From Agathobaculum hominis (lineage in GTDB: Bacteria > Bacillota > Clostridia > Oscillospirales > Butyricicoccaceae), in contig NZ_JACOPK010000003.1 in the NCBI RefSeq assembly GCF_014288055.1, positions 239,321 through 303,320 on the forward strand: a DNA stretch of 64,000 nucleotides. The letters run 5' to 3'. Below the pieces are notes generated by a model that worked only from the letters and a program-made list of their open reading frames with translations, searched no databases and was not told where the DNA came from. Positions within the stretch are counted from its first letter, which is position 1; every line of letters begins with the position of its first letter. This document shows positions 42,186 to 49,681 of the stretch, piece by piece. The position numbers and the translations under genes are program-made.

Positions 42186-43205
42186 ATGGCAGTAACAATG
42201 CAGCAGGTGGCGGAGCTTGCGGGCGTATCGCGCGGCACGGTGGACCGTGTCTTGCACGGCAGACCGAACGTCGATGCAGTCGTGCGTGAAAAAGTGCTCC
42301 GTGCAGCGGAAAAGCTGGGATACAGCTGCAAAAAGACCGCGTCCGCGTCCGCGCCGCGGCACCGCGCCGCCATCCTGATTCCGCAGTGGACGGATACCTA
42401 TTTCAACCGGCAGGTCATCAGCGGCATCCGCCGAGCGCTGCGCTATATCGCGGACGATTCGTTCGAGCTGCTCGAGGTGCCGCTGCGCACGATGACGAGT
42501 CAGGAGCTTGTCGGCGCGATCGGGCAGCAGGTAGAGAACGGCGTGGACGGGCTGATCGTCCGCGCGGAGAACACGCCTGAGGTCTATCTGGCCATCCGGC
42601 AGGCGCTCGAGAGCGGCATCCGCGTCATCACCTATGACGGAGATATTCCCGACAGCGGCCGCGCGTGCTTTGTCGGACAGGATCTGATGCGCGCCGGCGC
42701 GATCGCCGCCGGGGTCATGGCGCGGCTCATCCGTTACTCCGAGCACGTGCTGGTCGTGACCGGAAACATGCGAATGGAGGCGCACAAGGGCCGTGTGGAC
42801 GGTTTTTGCAGCCATCTGTGTGAGCTTGGCTTTCCCTCGGACGCCTACCATATCATCGAGACCAACGAGATGCACTCGCTGACCGAGGAGCTTGTCGCGC
42901 AGGCGATCTCGGAGGACCGTCAGATCCGCGCGGTATATATGTCCACGCAGCCGGTTTCCGGCTGCATCGCAGGCCTGCGCCGCGCGGGCGTCGGCTCGGG
43001 CGTGCATGTCGTTTGCAACGACCTTACCCCGGCCGCGAAGCGCTACCTCAAGGAGGGCACGGTGGATTTCGTTATCGGCCAGTCCTTCTGGCAGGAGTCC
43101 TTTCGCGCCGTTATCGCCATGTATCAGCTCCTTGCCCGTAACATCACCCCAAAGGAAACCGCCTATTATACCGACCTGACACTAGTCTGCAAGGAAATGC
43201 TGTAA
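42186..43205 (+). CDS. LacI/GalR-family transcriptional regulator
   Basis: The N-terminal helix-turn-helix TMQQVAELAGVSRGTVDRVL with hinge helix is followed by a periplasmic-binding-protein-like core (about 65-330) that includes ENGVDGLIVRAENTPEVY and VVCNDLTPAAKRYL. RGTVDRVLHGRPNV in the recognition helix and the substrate-binding-like core resemble regulators that sense ribose- or inositol-type ligands. 339 residues from ATG 42186, with GAAGGAGAG before it; the in-frame start at 42153 precedes this site. Probably controls the flanking dehydrogenase, importer and isomerase genes. Confidence 0.92.
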   Translation: MAVTMQQVAELAGVSRGTVDRVLHGRPNVDAVVREKVLRAAEKLGYSCKKTASASAPRHRAAILIPQWTDTYFNRQVISGIRRALRYIADDSFELLEVPLRTMTSQELVGAIGQQVENGVDGLIVRAENTPEVYLAIRQALESGIRVITYDGDIPDSGRACFVGQDLMRAGAIAAGVMARLIRYSEHVLVVTGNMRMEAHKGRVDGFCSHLCELGFPSDAYHIIETNEMHSLTEELVAQAISEDRQIRAVYMSTQPVSGCIAGLRRAGVGSGVHVVCNDLTPAAKRYLKEGTVDFVIGQSFWQESFRAVIAMYQLLARNITPKETAYYTDLTLVCKEML

Positions 43206-43222
43206 ATCTGTCGACGAAAAGT

Positions 43223-43253
43223 AAAAAATCCGGGACGAAAGTCCCGGATTTTC
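43223..43253 (+). terminator. Terminator of the LacI-family gene
   Basis: AAAAATCCGGGAC GAAA GTCCCGGATTTT followed by CTT; a textbook GNRA-tipped hairpin. Confidence 0.9.
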
Positions 43254-43267
43254 TTATGTGATTTTCC

Positions 43268-43533
43268 TGACGTATTCCGGCAAAGCCGGAACAGTCAGGA
43301 TAGGCCTGCCGCAGCAGGCCGCGTAAAATTCCCTATAAAAGTCCAGCTTTGCCGGACTTTTATACCTCTGCCCGCGCCGTGGCGGCGCGGCCTCGTCCGC
43401 TGCACCCCAGGGCACCTTCTCTTGCCCTTTCAGGGCAATTCACCTTGTGCGGACGAGAGGGGGTTATCGCTTGTGGTTTCTCCGGAACCACAAGCGTATC
43501 TAAGGGGGACAGCGTCCCCCTTGGAAATAAGCA
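43268..43533. repeat. String-of-hairpins repeat, copy A
   Basis: Non-coding element of about seven hairpins. In order: TTCCGGCAAAGCCGGAA; GGCCTGCCGCAGCAGGCC; ATAAAAGTCCAGCTTTGCCGG then ACTTTTAT; CGCGCCGTGGCGGCGCG; CGTCCGC...GCGGACG, interrupted here by 45 bases containing CTCTTGCCCTTTCAGGGCAA; CGCTTGTGG...CCACAAGCG; AAGGGGGAC...GTCCCCCTT. The same order occurs at 48915-49177. Both copies end beside the 3' end of a minus-strand gene. Confidence 0.85.
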
Positions 43534-43573
43534 AGAAAAAATCGCTGCCGAAGCAGCGATTTTTTTTCTTGCG
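43531..43573. terminator. Bidirectional terminator after the ABC permease gene
   Basis: AAGAAAAAATCGCT GCCGA AGCAGCGATTTTTTTTCTT: strong stem with T-runs both ways, 3 bases from the minus-strand permease stop. Confidence 0.92.
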
Positions 43574-43575
43574 TT

Positions 43576-44556
43576 TTACTTGGTAGCCAGACGGCGAGCC
43601 TTAGCTTCCATGCGCTCACGGGTAACGTCGAGCAGTACGGCGCCGATGATAACGAGGCCGAGAACGAGGTTCTGAACTGCGGACGAAACGGACAGCAGCG
43701 AGAAGCCGTTACGCAGAACTGCGATGATCAGAGCGCCGAGCATGGTACCAACCATGGTGCCCTTGCCGCCCATGAAGGATGCGCCGCCGATGATGCAGGC
43801 TGCGATAGCGTCGGTATCGTACGGCTGGATAGCGTTAACGCCGTTGCAGATACCGGAACGACCGATGGATACGATGCCTGCCAGAGCAGCCATGAAGCCG
43901 GACAGGGTGTAGCAGAAGGTGAGTACGTTAGCGGAGTTGATACCGGACAGACGAGCTGCTTCCGGGTTGCCGCCTACGCAGTAGATCGAGCGGCCAAGAG
44001 CGGTCTTGGTCAGCAGGACGTGCATTACGATGTAGATCGCGATAACAACGATGAAGGAGATCGGGAAGCCGCCCAGGGTAGCGGAGCCGAGCCACATAAC
44101 AGCGTCATTGCCGGAGAAGGATACCATCTGAGAGTTGGTAACGATCAGCGCGCCGCCCCAGAGTACGTTCTTCATACCGAGGGTAGATACGAACGGATGG
44201 GGGAGGTGCAGACGGGTGAGGAGCATACCGTTGACCCAGCCGATCAGGGTGCCGCCGACGATAGCGACGAGCAGGAGAACGACCGGATTGGACATGCCCT
44301 TGTTCATCAGCATACCTGCAAGGCAGGCTGCGAACGTTGCGTTAGCGCCTACAGAAAGGTCGATGCCGGCGGTGATCAGGCAGAGCAGCATGCCGGTGGA
44401 AACCAGTGCATTGAACGACGTCTGCTTGAGAATGGACATCATGTTCGAATACTTAAAGAAGTTGGGCGATGCGATCGCCAGTACAACACAAAGGATAACC
44501 AGTGCGCCAAACGTACCGGCATAGTTCATCAAATTGCTGGATTTCTTCTTAGTCAT
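43576..44556 (-). CDS. CUT2-type sugar/polyol ABC transporter permease
   Basis: RbsC/XylH/IatP-like inner-membrane subunit with about ten helices. Landmarks: FNALVSTGMLLCLITAGIDLSVGA near residue 45-68 (shown to exceed one helix), GWVNGMLLTRLHLPHPFV near 108, YCVGGNPEAARLSGINSANV near 190 and CIIGGASFMGGKGTMVGTML near 260. 326 residues. Start overlaps the ATPase gene by 8 bases. Codon use in the three importer genes is biased toward GCT and GTT, suggesting strong expression. Last gene of the unit. Confidence 0.93.
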   Translation of the reverse strand: MTKKKSSNLMNYAGTFGALVILCVVLAIASPNFFKYSNMMSILKQTSFNALVSTGMLLCLITAGIDLSVGANATFAACLAGMLMNKGMSNPVVLLLVAIVGGTLIGWVNGMLLTRLHLPHPFVSTLGMKNVLWGGALIVTNSQMVSFSGNDAVMWLGSATLGGFPISFIVVIAIYIVMHVLLTKTALGRSIYCVGGNPEAARLSGINSANVLTFCYTLSGFMAALAGIVSIGRSGICNGVNAIQPYDTDAIAACIIGGASFMGGKGTMVGTMLGALIIAVLRNGFSLLSVSSAVQNLVLGLVIIGAVLLDVTRERMEAKARRLATK

Positions 44557-46054
44557 CTAATTTACCTCCCCAAGCTGCCTTCATAAGGTCTTCCTGATTG
44601 AAATGTTCGCTGTCGCGATCGACGGTTGCCATTACCTCGCCGCCGCGCATAACGATAACGCGGTCGGACATACCAAGGATCTCAGGCATTTCCGAGGAGA
44701 CCATGATAACGCACTTGCCCTGCTTTACCAGGCTGTTCATTACGTTGTAAACCTCGACCTTTGCGCCGACGTCGATACCACGGGTCGGCTCGTCGAAGAT
44801 AAAGATGTCTGCGTCCGTGTTGACCCACTTGCCGATAACAACCTTCTGCTGGTTGCCGCCGGACAGCTGACCGACGATCTCGTCGATAGACGGGGTCTTG
44901 ATGCGCAGAGACGCGATGTTCTTCTGACCTGCGTCCTCGATCCTCTTCTCGTTCAGGAACATGCCGGTCGAGAAGCCCTTCATATTGGCGAGGATGAGGT
45001 TGGTGCGGATGGACTGCGCAAGAACCAGACCCTGACCCTTGCGGTCCTCGGTCAGGAACGCGATGCCGTGCTGGATCGCCTGACGCGGGGTCTTGATGTG
45101 TACCTGCTTGCCCTTGATCTCGATGGTGCCGCCGTCGATCGGGTCTGCGCCGAAGATCGCGCGCATGGTCTCGGTACGGCCTGCGCCGACCAGACCTGCA
45201 AAGCCGAGGATCTGTCCGCCGTATGCTTCGAAGGATACATCCTTCAGCACGCCGGTCTCCTTCAGATGCTCGACCTTGAGCATCGGCTCAGCGCTCTTTA
45301 CGCCGATCTCCTTCGGGAACTGGTTGTCCAGAGAACGGCCTACCATCGCGGTGATCAGGGAGTCGTTGTCCCAGCCGCTGATGTCGCGCGTCTCGATGTA
45401 CTCGCCGTCACGGATAACCGTAACGCGGTCGCAGAGCTCGAACAGCTCTTCGAGTTTATGGGATACAAAGACGATGCCGATGCCGCGTGCCTTCAGTTCA
45501 CGGCAGGTCTTCATCAGCTGCTCGACTTCCTTCTCGCCCAGAGAGGAGGTCGGCTCGTCCATAATGATCATTTTTGCGTTGATGAGAACCGCCTTGGCGA
45601 TCTCGATCATCTGCTGAACGCCCATGCCGAAGTTGCCGGCCGGCTTGGTCGGGTCTACGTCCTGACCGAGCGACGCCATAACTTCCTTTGCCTTCTTGTG
45701 CATGGTCGGGTAGTCGAGCAGATTGCCCTTCTTGAGCCACTTGTTGATAAAAATGTTGTCCGTAATGCTCAGCAGCTTTTCGATATTCAGCTCCTGATAA
45801 ACGCAGGCGATGCCCGCAGCAGCGGACTCGTTCGGGTCCTTGAAGTGCTGCTCTACGCCGTCTACGAAGATCTGACCCTCGTCTGCCTGATGTACACCAG
45901 TCAGCACCTTGATCAGCGTAGACTTGCCTGCGCCGTTCTCGCCGATCAGGCCGAGGATCTCGCCCGGCTTGACTGCCAGCTGCATGTTTCGCAGAGCCAC
46001 TACGCCCGGAAAACGCTTGGTCGCGTTTTTCAGTTCTACTACGTATTCACTCAT
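44549..46054 (-). CDS. CUT2-type ABC transporter ATP-binding protein (double NBD)
   Basis: RbsA/MglA-type fused ATPase. NBD1 has Walker A GLIGENGAGKSTLIKVL near 40 and Walker B in MIIMDEPTSSLGEKE near 165. NBD2 (from about 255) has the usual degenerate Walker A GFAGLVGAGRTETMRAI, the signature VGQLSGGNQQKVVIGKW near 400 and Walker B FIFDEPTRGIDVGAK near 425. 501 residues from the ATG at 46054; AAGGTGAT lies 7 bases before it, so the longer frame to 46096 and the ATG at 46060 are less likely. Energises uptake with the permease and the lipoprotein. Confidence 0.94.
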   Translation of the reverse strand: MSEYVVELKNATKRFPGVVALRNMQLAVKPGEILGLIGENGAGKSTLIKVLTGVHQADEGQIFVDGVEQHFKDPNESAAAGIACVYQELNIEKLLSITDNIFINKWLKKGNLLDYPTMHKKAKEVMASLGQDVDPTKPAGNFGMGVQQMIEIAKAVLINAKMIIMDEPTSSLGEKEVEQLMKTCRELKARGIGIVFVSHKLEELFELCDRVTVIRDGEYIETRDISGWDNDSLITAMVGRSLDNQFPKEIGVKSAEPMLKVEHLKETGVLKDVSFEAYGGQILGFAGLVGAGRTETMRAIFGADPIDGGTIEIKGKQVHIKTPRQAIQHGIAFLTEDRKGQGLVLAQSIRTNLILANMKGFSTGMFLNEKRIEDAGQKNIASLRIKTPSIDEIVGQLSGGNQQKVVIGKWVNTDADIFIFDEPTRGIDVGAKVEVYNVMNSLVKQGKCVIMVSSEMPEILGMSDRVIVMRGGEVMATVDRDSEHFNQEDLMKAAWGGKLDD

Positions 46055-46214
46055 TTGCATATCACCTTTTCTTCTCCGAGATGAAGTGCGGGACAAAAAG
46101 AAACTGTTCTCGGTTCAGTTGCAAAAGGAGGAGGTTTGCCGCAACAATAGCTCCTGCCGATCTCGTCTCGCGGGAGAATGACTGATAAAAGTTTGACGAT
46201 TTCAAACTTTCTTC

Positions 46215-46268
46215 GAAAAGACAACCCCTGCAAGCGATCCTGTTCAAATCTTTGCAGGGGTTTCTTCT
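46215..46268 (-). terminator. Intercistronic hairpin between binding-protein and ATPase genes
   Basis: AACCCCTGCAA...TTGCAGGGGTT with a 20-odd-base loop, followed on the minus strand by GTCTTTTC. It may act as a partial terminator or 3' stabiliser, making the binding protein more abundant than the membrane subunits, a usual arrangement. The rest of 46055-46330 shows no gene. Confidence 0.6.
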
Positions 46269-46330
46269 CGTTCACTTAAATGCTAAGAACAAATGGAAAA
46301 CCACTCGCGTACTAAAAAGTGCTAAACTGA

Positions 46331-47350
46331 TTAGCCGATGTAGCCCTTCAGGGTATCCAGACGCTCCTGAGCGTTATCCTTGGTAACAACAGAGCAGCCG
46401 GAGTCGATGAACTTATCCAGGGTCTCGCCGTTAACAGCCTTTACAGCAGCCTCAACAGCCTTGTAGCCCATGTCGTAAGCTTCCTGTGCAACGGACATGG
46501 TCTCCTCGCCGGCGAGGATAGCGTTGCATGCGGACTGGATGCCGTCGAAGCCAACGAAGATGGTCTTCGCGTAAGCATCGTTGCCCTTTGCTGCGCGAGC
46601 TGCTGCCATTGCCATATCGTCGTTGTTGCAGACGATGATTGCAACGCCGTCCGGATGGTTCTGCATGATAGCTTCCATGGAGGTTGCAGCCTTATCAGCA
46701 ACAGCGTCAGCGTACTGAATCTCGTCCTTCAGGAACTCACCGCCAGCCTCGGTGATGCCCTTCTCGTAACCGGTCAGACGAGCCATAGCGGTGCCGTCGC
46801 CCTGTACGCCGGAAATTGCGATAGCCTGAACCTTATCCCAGCCAGCGTCCTGTGCAGCCTTGACAGCTTCCTTGCCGCCCAGTGCAGCTGCGTCCTCGTT
46901 GCCGGTACCTACGAAGGAAAGTACCTCGGGAGCGTCGATGTTGGTGTCAACAGCGATGATCGGATCGGTCTTGCCGGAAATCAGGGTCTTAACCAGATCA
47001 GCCTGCAGCGGAGCGATTACGAATGCGTCGTATGCGCCGGAGTTCAGGTCGGTCTCGATCATGTTCTGCTGCTCGTCGTAAGCGGTCTCGGAGGTAGCGC
47101 CCTTAACCTCGACCTTTACGTCGCTGTTATCCTTTGCATATGCCTCAGCGCCAGCCTTGACGTAGCTCCAGTACTCGGAAGCAGTGGTCTTGAGGATGAC
47201 GTCAACGGAGCAGGAACCGGTGGAAGCGGTGTCGCCGCCCTTGTTGTCGCTGGTCTTGGTGTCGCCGCCGGTGGTAGAGCCGCCGCCGCAAGCTGCCAGG
47301 CTTGCAACCATAGCGCCGGTCATCAGCATAGCAAGTAATCTCTTCTTCAT
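46331..47350 (-). CDS. CUT2-type sugar/polyol ABC transporter substrate-binding lipoprotein
   Basis: RbsB-like periplasmic-binding-protein fold anchored by lipid. Signal peptide KKRLLAMLMTGAMVASLAAC ends in lipobox LAAC (Cys21), then a Gly/Ser/Thr linker. Core motifs: SEYWSYVKAGAEAYAKDNSD near 56, DAFVIAPLQADLVKTLISG near 105, PIIAVDTNIDAPEVLSFVG near 125 and VGFDGIQSACNAILAGEE near 245. 339 residues from ATG 47350 after AGGAGAGAG; the frame upstream to 47560 is not coding. Well-biased codons suggest high expression. Confidence 0.93.
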   Translation of the reverse strand: MKKRLLAMLMTGAMVASLAACGGGSTTGGDTKTSDNKGGDTASTGSCSVDVILKTTASEYWSYVKAGAEAYAKDNSDVKVEVKGATSETAYDEQQNMIETDLNSGAYDAFVIAPLQADLVKTLISGKTDPIIAVDTNIDAPEVLSFVGTGNEDAAALGGKEAVKAAQDAGWDKVQAIAISGVQGDGTAMARLTGYEKGITEAGGEFLKDEIQYADAVADKAATSMEAIMQNHPDGVAIIVCNNDDMAMAAARAAKGNDAYAKTIFVGFDGIQSACNAILAGEETMSVAQEAYDMGYKAVEAAVKAVNGETLDKFIDSGCSVVTKDNAQERLDTLKGYIG

Positions 47351-47466
47351 AATAAAAACCTCTCTCCTTTTTCGTACAGTCTGTCCACACCGAAAAGGGC
47401 CGGTCAGTCTGTCATTCGGTTTCACCGCCTGATGCGGTACAACGAACGCTCCAACGTTCTGGTAAT

Positions 47467-47495
47467 ATTTTAATGCAAAGAATACTGTTTGACAA
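47467..47495 (-). promoter_or_regulatory. Promoter of the ABC importer operon
   Basis: On the minus strand TTGTCA (47490-47495) and TAAAAT (47467-47472) are 17 bases apart, leaving a leader of about 110 bases before the binding-protein ATG. The rest of 47500-47680 holds no gene. Confidence 0.72.
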
Positions 47496-47683
47496 GGGGG
47501 TGTTGACAATTTTGTCGGTAATGGCGAGGAATGCCCCTGACGCTTTGTGCAGGTTGACAATAACGTGTCGAGGATATAAAAACTGCTTTCTGTGCATTGT
47601 GCAAATTGATGCTTTTCTGGACATAATTCGCAGTTTTTCGAGGCAGGAGAGAGAAGAATTTGGGCATATTATGAGATTGTCTC

Positions 47684-47713
47684 TTGCATATTCAGGTTAC
47701 AGTATGGTAAAAT
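47684..47713 (+). promoter_or_regulatory. Promoter of the TIM-barrel isomerase gene
   Basis: TTGCAT (47684-47689) and TAAAAT (47708-47713), 18 bases apart, divergent from the importer promoter. Confidence 0.65.
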
Positions 47714-47826
47714 TGCCTTGATGATATAGGGGGTAGTCTGCGTTTTTTTGTGAAGGAAGTCCTGCGAAAAACGCGCATCTCCCTTTGAAGATCCAAACTG
47801 CAAAGAACGAGAGAAGGAAATTCAAA

Positions 47827-48756
47827 ATGAAACTGGCCATTAAGACCTGCACATTGGATATGCCGTATGAGGAGATGCTTGATTTCTGCGTATCTCAGAA
47901 GATAGCCGCGATCGAGATCGGCACGGGCAACTGGTCGGGCGCGCCGCACTGCGACCTCGACCTGCTTGTGAGCGACAGGACCGCGCGGGAAAAATGGTAT
48001 GACGCGATGCGCGCGAAGGGCCTCGAGCTGTGTGCGCTTAACTGCTCGGGAAATCCGCTCGCCTATGAAAAGGAAATGGACGTCACGAAAAAGACGTTCG
48101 AGCTCGCGCAGATGCTCGGTGTCAAGAAAATCGTCATGATGAGCGGCCTGCCGGCCGGATGCAGGGGCGATAAGACTCCGGTCTGGATCACGACCTCGTG
48201 GCCGCCCGAGACGCAGGAAATCCTCGATTATCAGTGGAACGAAGTCGCGATCCCGGTATGGAAGGACATCGTAAAGATGGCGGAGGACTGCGGCATCGAG
48301 CGGATCGCGCTCGAAAATCACGGTATGCAGCTTGTGTACAATCCGGAGACGCTGCTCCGCCTGCGCGAGGCGGTCGGCCCGATGGTCGGTATGAACCTCG
48401 ACCCGAGCCATCTGTTCTGGATGGGCGGCGACCCGATCGAGGCGGCGCGTGTGCTCGGCGAGCACGGCGCGATCTATCATATCCACGGCAAGGATTCGCG
48501 CCCGGAGCGCCGCTATTGGCAGCCGAACGGTATGCTCGATACCAAGCCGATCGACGCCTTCGCACGCCGCGCGTGGAACTATGTCGCCGTCGGCGCAGGC
48601 CACGACGCAAAGTGGTGGAAGGAGTTCTTCTCGGTCGTCCGCATGTCGGGCTATGACGAGGAGGTTTCGCTCGAAATGGAGGATCTGACGCTTTCCATGC
48701 TCGACGGCCACCTTGCAAGCCTGCACGTTCTGCGCGAAGCACTGAATATCGAGTAA
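47827..48756 (+). CDS. Sugar phosphate isomerase/epimerase (xylose isomerase-like TIM barrel)
   Basis: IolE/IolI/hydroxypyruvate-isomerase-like family. Strand-end motifs: MKLAIKTCTLDMPYEEMLDF, AIEIGTGNWSGAPHCDLD, LCALNCSGNPLAYEKEMD, RIALENHGMQLVYNPETL with the metal Glu, GMNLDPSHLFWMGGDPIE with the metal Asp/His, YHIHGKDSRPER and EVSLEMEDLTLSML with the last Glu. 309 residues from ATG 47827 (AAGGAA upstream). Divergent from the importer operon and presumably induced with it. Specific substrate not deducible. Confidence 0.88.
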   Translation: MKLAIKTCTLDMPYEEMLDFCVSQKIAAIEIGTGNWSGAPHCDLDLLVSDRTAREKWYDAMRAKGLELCALNCSGNPLAYEKEMDVTKKTFELAQMLGVKKIVMMSGLPAGCRGDKTPVWITTSWPPETQEILDYQWNEVAIPVWKDIVKMAEDCGIERIALENHGMQLVYNPETLLRLREAVGPMVGMNLDPSHLFWMGGDPIEAARVLGEHGAIYHIHGKDSRPERRYWQPNGMLDTKPIDAFARRAWNYVAVGAGHDAKWWKEFFSVVRMSGYDEEVSLEMEDLTLSMLDGHLASLHVLREALNIE

Positions 48757-48792
48757 GGAAGCAGCTCCCCGGCAAAAATCATATATAATCTC

Positions 48793-48829
48793 AATATAAC
48801 CGCCGCAGAAATGCAGCGGTTATATTTTA
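48793..48829 (+). terminator. Terminator after the isomerase gene
   Basis: AATATAACCGCCGC...GCAGCGGTTATATT then TTAC: stable stem with a short T-run. Confidence 0.72.
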
Positions 48830-48914
48830 CAGCTCATACAGAGCAACAGGAATATACATTATATAAAGGAACAGGCAAGCAAGAATAAAAAGGAAACAGC
48901 GAGAAAATAATGGA

Positions 48915-49177
48915 AAAGGCACGCCAAAGGCGTGCCTTTTCGCGCCCTCCGGGCGCAATCTCCTGCCGCATTTTGCCTCCGGCAAAACAGGTAGGACAGG
49001 CGCTCCGCAGTGCGCCGCATAAAAACCTCCATAAAAGTCCAGCTCTGCCGGACTTTTATTCCTCTGCCCGCGCCGCGGCGGCGCGGCCTCGTCCGCTGTG
49101 CGGACGAGAGGGGGTTATCGCCCCCGGTTTCTCCGGAACCGGGGGCGTATCTAAGGGGGACAGCGTCCCCCTTAGAG
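48915..49177. repeat. String-of-hairpins repeat, copy B
   Basis: Same order of elements as copy A, preceded here by GGCACGCC..GGCGTGCC and GCGCCC..GGGCGC. Then come TTTTGCCTCCGGCAAAA, GGCGCTCCGCAGTGCGCC, ATAAAAGTCCAGCTCTGCCG with GACTTTTAT, CGCGCCGCGGCGGCGCG, CGTCCGCTGTGCGGACG, CGCCCCCGG...CCGGGGGCG, AAGGGGGAC...GTCCCCCTT. The 45-base insertion of copy A is absent. It ends at the minus-strand ribH stop. Confidence 0.85.
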
Positions 49178-49639
49178 TCAAATCTGCAGCAGCAGATTGA
49201 CCAGCTCCAGCGCCGCCATCGCCGCGTCTGCGCCCTTGTTGCCCGCCTTCGTGCCTGCACGCTCGATCGCCTGCTCGATGTTCTCGGTGGTGATGACGCC
49301 GAACGTTACCGGTACGCCGGTCTGGAGGCCAACCTGCGCGATGCCCTTGGCCGTCTCGCTGCATACCAGCTCGTAGTGGCTCGTCGAGCCGCGGATGACC
49401 GCGCCGAGGCAGATGACTGCGTCATACTTGCCGCTCTGCGCGAGCTTCTGCGCTGCCAGCGGAATCTCAAATGCGCCCGGAACCCAGACAAGCGTGATGT
49501 CGTCCGTGTCTACGCCGTGGCGGACCAGCGTGTCCTCCGCGCCGGAAATCAGCTTGGAGACGATGAATTCGTTGAAGCGAGCGCCAACGATCGCAAATTT
49601 GCCCTTGCCTGCTACCAGTTTTCCTTCGAGTACCTTCAT
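49178..49639 (-). CDS. ribH: 6,7-dimethyl-8-ribityllumazine synthase
   Basis: Condenses ArP with DHBP in riboflavin synthesis, forming 60-subunit or pentameric shells. Motifs: FAIVGARFNEFIVSKLISGA near 15, WVPGAFEIPLAAQKLAQSG near 52, ICLGAVIRGSTSHYELVCSE near 76 with the catalytic His, and PVTFGVITTENIEQAIERAG near 110. 153 residues. Last gene of the FMN-riboswitch-controlled operon; its 3' end abuts repeat copy B. Confidence 0.97.
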   Translation of the reverse strand: MKVLEGKLVAGKGKFAIVGARFNEFIVSKLISGAEDTLVRHGVDTDDITLVWVPGAFEIPLAAQKLAQSGKYDAVICLGAVIRGSTSHYELVCSETAKGIAQVGLQTGVPVTFGVITTENIEQAIERAGTKAGNKGADAAMAALELVNLLLQI

Positions 49640-49681
49640 TTTTGTTCGTCCTTTCAGATAATTTCAGTCAGTTATTGAAAA

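Noticed and set aside
43349..43675. 108-codon frame in string-of-hairpins repeat A (and 48910-49200 in copy B)
   Set aside because: It crosses several stable hairpins and a terminator, and the two copies do not keep a common frame because of the 45-base insertion.
47351..47560. 70-residue N-terminal extension of the binding lipoprotein
   Set aside because: It covers the promoter; the signal peptide and lipobox require the start at 47350.
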